64,000 nucleotides of DNA from assembly GCA_918026815.1 (NCBI GenBank), contig CAKJVC010000016.1, positions 110,141-174,140 on the forward strand, in the 5' to 3' direction. A program made the translations under genes and the position numbers. Under the pieces are notes generated by a model. It saw only the letters and a program-made list of their open reading frames with translations. It was not told the origin of the DNA and made no database searches. Below are positions 60,065 through 64,000 of the stretch, one piece after another. How positions within the stretch are numbered: the stretch's first letter is position 1; each line of letters opens with the position of its first letter. Source of the stretch: Chalara sp. BL73 (taxonomy: Eukaryota > Ascomycota > Leotiomycetes > Helotiales).

Positions 60065-60822
60065 ATGGGTTTCGTAGTATTACCAGCTCTGATCCCAGAT
60101 ATACCAAAAGTATATGATGTATACTTCAATGCTTTCAAAGGCGAGCCCATGGCCGAGTTGATGCTGGGAGTTCTCTTCCCAGGAGGGATCAGTCCAGAGT
60201 TCCGTGAAGCCCACTCGAAACATACACTAGCATATTGGCATGAGAGCACGCTTCAACACACCATCAAATGTGTTGATACAGACACCGGAGAGATCATTGG
60301 CATGGCATTAGGAGATGCATACCTGAAAGAGCGTAGCGAGGAAGAGCGCAAAAACCAGGAATTACTTGGCTAGAAGGCGAAGAAAGGAACGCGCGGAGAA
60401 GATCCTTAATCCGCTTTGGGACGTGAGAGAAAAGTTATTCGGTGGACGGCGCTATATCTGTATGCTGCCATGATGATAACCCCTGGAGAATTTTTCTGCT
60501 AACTTCTTGTTCAGATGTTCATGTCGCTGCAGTTGAGCCGAAACATCAAGGACGTAAAGCAGGTGCGCTGATTGTCCAGTGGGGTATTGACCTCGGTGAG
60601 AGCGGAGAGCTACCGGTTTATTTCGAGTCGTCTCCATCGACGGTTCGGCTGTATGAGAAGATGGGTTTCGAGAGACTCAAGGAGAGTGTCGTGCACAAAG
60701 CCGAAGTATTGGGAATTAAGGAAGACATTGAAGTGCCTTTGATGGTCAAGATGCCTTCGTGTGCTCGAGGCATGACCTTTGAAGAATGGAGAGAGAAAGG
60801 ATATCCTGCTTGGCAGAAGTAA
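60065..60822 (+). pseudogene. GNAT-family acetyltransferase with two apparent frameshifts
   Basis: Starts at 60065 with MGFVVLPALIPDIPKVYDVY, a common beginning of fungal GNAT proteins. A 55 bp GT-AG intron (60460-60514) joins the second part, which has the acetyl-CoA loop EPKHQGRKAGALIVQW and the core VYFESSPSTVRLYEKMGFER. Between about 60355 and 60395 the frame is broken: the family-like reading resumes in other frames before the intron. One base lost near 60356 (C run) and one near 60394 (A run) would explain it. The C-terminal part looks intact to the stop. Substrate unknown; fungal relatives may act on small toxic amines or proteins. Confidence 0.65.
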
Positions 60823-61988
60823 AGTATGTAATATTTTTAGATGCCTCGTTTGGGAGTATACAAAGCCTATAATTCGAGCAGATGCCTGATGAACTCCTCG
60901 AACTTCGGGGTTTCCTGAGATTGCCTCTATATCAATGTATGCCGGTTTCGACCCTAGAGATTGACAGACGGCACTTCAGCTCCACTTATACTCCTAGGTG
61001 AGTCTCCCCGCAGCGAAATAAGAGATGAAGCGTGTCATAATTTGTTAGATAAGAGGCCTACTTCATGGTTGCGCTTCATGACCTCAATGTGGCATGTCTC
61101 CTCGAGGATTGGCCTTTACAACTTGAATGTCTTCCAATACTAATTGCCTTCCAATATCTGGCTGTATTTTCTTGCCCTTTCTTATATTGCGTACTCCAAA
61201 GCACTTGTAGTGCCCCATTTACAAGGGCTTGTATTTCGGCGGTCGGCCCCAACAGCCGGCGCTCTCCTCTGGTGAACCGACTTGCATTCCTTCAAGATCG
61301 CACCTTGTTCTAGGACTGGTCATCGTGAGGTGAATCAGCAGTCCATAAATATCCTACACACAAGGTTTGAGTTCCCTACAGCCTGACCCAATCCATCCTC
61401 ATATATATTGAGATTCTAACCAGGATCTTAAAGATGAATTTTAGCGGCGGGTCTTTCCACTCGACGCAAAATAGGTTGATAGCTGCGATCTATTGTGGAT
61501 ATTGCTAAGATTACTAATGGTAATGAACCTGAACTTTTGAATTCGAATATTAAGACGGAGGTGCCCATAGCAATGGATAGGCGATGGCGAGCATGGGCTG
61601 GTCAGAGCCGCTAGACAAGCGTAGTGTCTTGAATATGCAACAAGTATATATGGCATGCAGGAGAAGCACCCTCTTTTCCTTGCGAAAGCGACGTAAACAA
61701 TGCTAATATGAACTATGAAAGAGATATATTAGATATTGAAAAAAAATCAGCTGGTAGGCTGTATGTTGGCTTAGAGTATCATCAGGGCACAGACGTGCTT
61801 AACATGCCTGGACAAGATGGGCAAAATCGCACCCCGACTCACTTGAAGTATGAAGAAGAGTAACACGTTGAAATAACCTTCACCCTGTCGTACTGATCTT
61901 GAGGATGTTCTTCGATTCTTTCGCGTTTTGGGAATACAGAAAGCATCGAGATACTTCATAACTCAAAATAACTATACTATTCTCCTAG
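60823..61988. other. Intergenic region
   Basis: About 1.2 kb between two convergent genes. Only short, unrecognisable frames are seen. No repeat or RNA gene noted. Confidence 0.45.
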
Positions 61989-63759
61989 TCAAGTCGTCAC
62001 CTCGTATTTCTTGAATTCTCTCGTTTTCAATCCACGTTCAAACATGATGTCAAGCTCCTCATAGGTTCTGTTCTTGGTTTCGGGAATTCTGAACCATGCC
62101 CATACAAAACATATAGCAGATAGACCGCCTATCCCGGGTAATTAGCAAGATCCACAGTGGTTGCAATTCAAGTGACTAACCAAAAAAGAAGCCCAATTTC
62201 CCCCTCATATCTGCTTGATCCGGATTGATCATGTAAGGGATGGCTACCGTCATAACAATAGCGAAGAGAGCCTGAACAGCAGTTGCAAGGGCTATAGTCT
62301 TGGATCTGACCTTGGTTGCGGAACACTCGCAAAGGATAACAAAGCATACTGGGCCGATGGAGACATCATAGATGCCATTCCATATCACCTAATTTAATAC
62401 ATGTTAGCTGCCTCGCCATTATCGACTGGAATTGGATCACAGCCTACCATTAGTGTTGACTGAGCCCAAATTACACCTGAACGACTTTCATAGTTTGGAA
62501 CACAATCCAAAATTGCTATCAGAAACATCATGATTGAAAGTGTTGCCAAACCGATGTTATAAATTCGTCTTCGGCCGTACTTCGAGATTACTACAAAAGA
62601 TAGTACAGTTCCTAAAAATCCAACGGCAAGGTAGCCTACTCCCATCTGGAAAGCCTTGTTACCAGGAAGCCCAGCAACTATATTTCCTTAGCGGATAGCG
62701 GATAAAAGGGGGAAGGCTGACTTACTCTGGAAGAAGTATGTTGCATATCCCACAAGATAGATTCCGCTGAAAACCTGAATGGTGTACACTCCTACAGAAA
62801 TCTCCGTTCGACGAAGGTTGACCTTCTTAAAGCAGTCTAAATAAGTGGTTCCGGTCTCCATCTCGACTTCAAGACGATCAGTCTCAATGATGATGGCTAA
62901 AGTTGGTTTCACATCCACTCTCGAAGATGCCAATCTCCTCAGTGCTTTCTCGGCATCGTCAAATCTTCCTTTCCGGACCAGCCACCATGGTGATTCCGGG
63001 GCGAAGGGTACGGCAATGAGGATGATCAGAGGCCAGAGCCATTGGATTGCGAATGGAGCGCTATAAGCCCAATGATTGTCGAGCTGAGACGTACCAGCGA
63101 TTACGCCGTTTGCCAGTAGCTGACCCATCACGAAGCAAAGATTGATGTACGCAGTCAGAACACCACGGAGGGCGATGGGACAGACTTCAGACGCATAGGC
63201 GGGGGCGATCGTTGCATAGGTTCCAAGGATGAGCCCTCCAAGCAGCTCACCAACAAGAAGGACCTTTAGCGACCGAGCGAAAAACTGTATGAAGATACAT
63301 CCTGCTGTCATGATTACACAAGCAGCAAAGGTCTATCACTATCAGTCAGCAGAGAAGTTCCTCTCACTGCGTACCAAGTACCTTTTACGACCCCACCATT
63401 CCATCGGGTAAGATGCCCCAATGCTCCTAACACCTGACCAATGGGGTTTCCCATCCCCAGGCCGATCTGCCATGGAGCACTGATGATATAGTCGCCTTCA
63501 AACAAATACCCGAAATCTTTCTGGAACGCTGGTGTGGCATATAAACTTCCCAAAAGCTGTGGATCGAAAGCCGTCATGATGATTCCCATGGAGAAGAATA
63601 TAGACCATCCTACACAACTTGGATACAGCTTCACTGCTTCCCAAAATGTCATTCGGTGCTCGATTTCTGTGGCCAAGCGAGCCTGGCTCTCCCCAGCTCT
63701 TCCTTCAGGGGGACCTCCAACCCCGCTTGCTCAACGACCACCTCATGTTTGTGTTCCAT
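61989..63759 (-). pseudogene. MFS sugar transporter (alpha-glucoside/maltose permease type) with three apparent frameshifts
   Basis: The family imports sugars with protons through twelve membrane segments. Five exons can be traced: 63759-63382, 63332-62726, 62677-62448, 62388-62181 and 62128-61989. The introns are 49, 48, 59 and 52 bp, all GT-AG. Signatures seen are EHRMTFWEAVKLYPSCVGWS, DPQLLGSLYATPAFQKDFGY, YPMEWWGRK, GELLGGLILGTYATIAPAYA and PESPWWLVRKGRF. The C-terminal loop PETKNRTYEELDIMFERG is complete to the stop. The first exon has three breaks, each explained by one lost base: near 63678 (T run), 63418 (G run) and 63389 (A run). Exons 2-5 are clean. The start at 63759 is inferred from the family's N-terminal pattern. 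Either the gene is inactive or the sequence has errors. Confidence 0.75.
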
Positions 63760-64000
63760 TGTGTTATGTCTCACACCGAACCTTTTCTTCTTGAAGTTGA
63801 TGAGGATGAGTCGCCTCGCTCTCCTGTATGGGATGTTGGTAGAAATGCTTGCTTCAAATGATAAAGAATGTCAACTTCAAGAAGACGTCGGCAAACAGGG
63901 GCCGGCAAACACCAATGTTCGCCGGTAGGCATTCTCAAGATCAGGAGTCCATGACCCCAAAGTGACGTTACAACGCTTTGCCAGGCGATCCCAAGGGTGT

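Noticed and set aside
1..64000. CRISPR arrays, bacterial operons, Shine-Dalgarno sites
   Set aside because: The window is eukaryotic nuclear DNA with introns; no regular spaced repeats of CRISPR type were seen.

Overview
The window looks like nuclear DNA of a filamentous ascomycete, most likely Pezizomycotina and possibly Leotiomycetes. The lineage below Pezizomycotina is a guess. The evidence is short GT-AG introns (43 to 174 bp), pyrimidine-rich promoters, and a typical fungal gene set: a CHAT-domain NLR, a Clr5 protein, a TRP-like/Flc membrane protein, GNA1, a SulP permease and an oxalate decarboxylase. Several genes had to be assembled from separate exons. The splice sites given are predictions from reading the sequence; none was checked against transcripts.

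Layout. 0-12.4 kb: a peroxisomal-type acyl-CoA thioesterase (-); a divergent pair made of a gasdermin-like pore-forming protein (-) and a 1719-residue CHAT-protease/STAND-NTPase receptor (+); a MYND zinc-finger protein (+); and a polytopic membrane protein (-). 12.4-22.5 kb: gene-poor, holding one coiled-coil gene, a decayed reading frame with a BAH-like segment, and a Tc1/mariner transposase remnant. 22.5-47.8 kb: a gene-rich core with a secreted three-repeat cysteine-rich protein, Rec8 cohesin, a TRP-like/Flc channel or transporter, a Clr5-TPR protein, GNA1, a diacylglycerol-lipase-like enzyme, an F-box protein and a RING E3 ligase. 47.8-50.3 kb: AT-rich and empty apart from a tRNA-like arm. 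50.3-52.5 kb: an intact sulfate permease. 52.5-64 kb: every recognisable gene is damaged. An oxalate decarboxylase, a GNAT acetyltransferase and a sugar transporter carry apparent single-base losses in homopolymers. A DUF1275 gene and an FAD oxidoreductase are cut off and joined at one junction.

The most interesting system is the divergent gasdermin-like/CHAT-NLR pair at 3.3-9.9 kb. By analogy with HET-Q1/HET-Q2 and RCD-1 of other fungi, it could be a self-contained regulated-cell-death module. In that model the NLR senses a trigger, its CHAT protease cuts the C-terminal tail of the gasdermin, and the freed N-terminal domain forms membrane pores. The family pairing is known in fungi; this locus, with its long polyacidic linker, is the instance to test.
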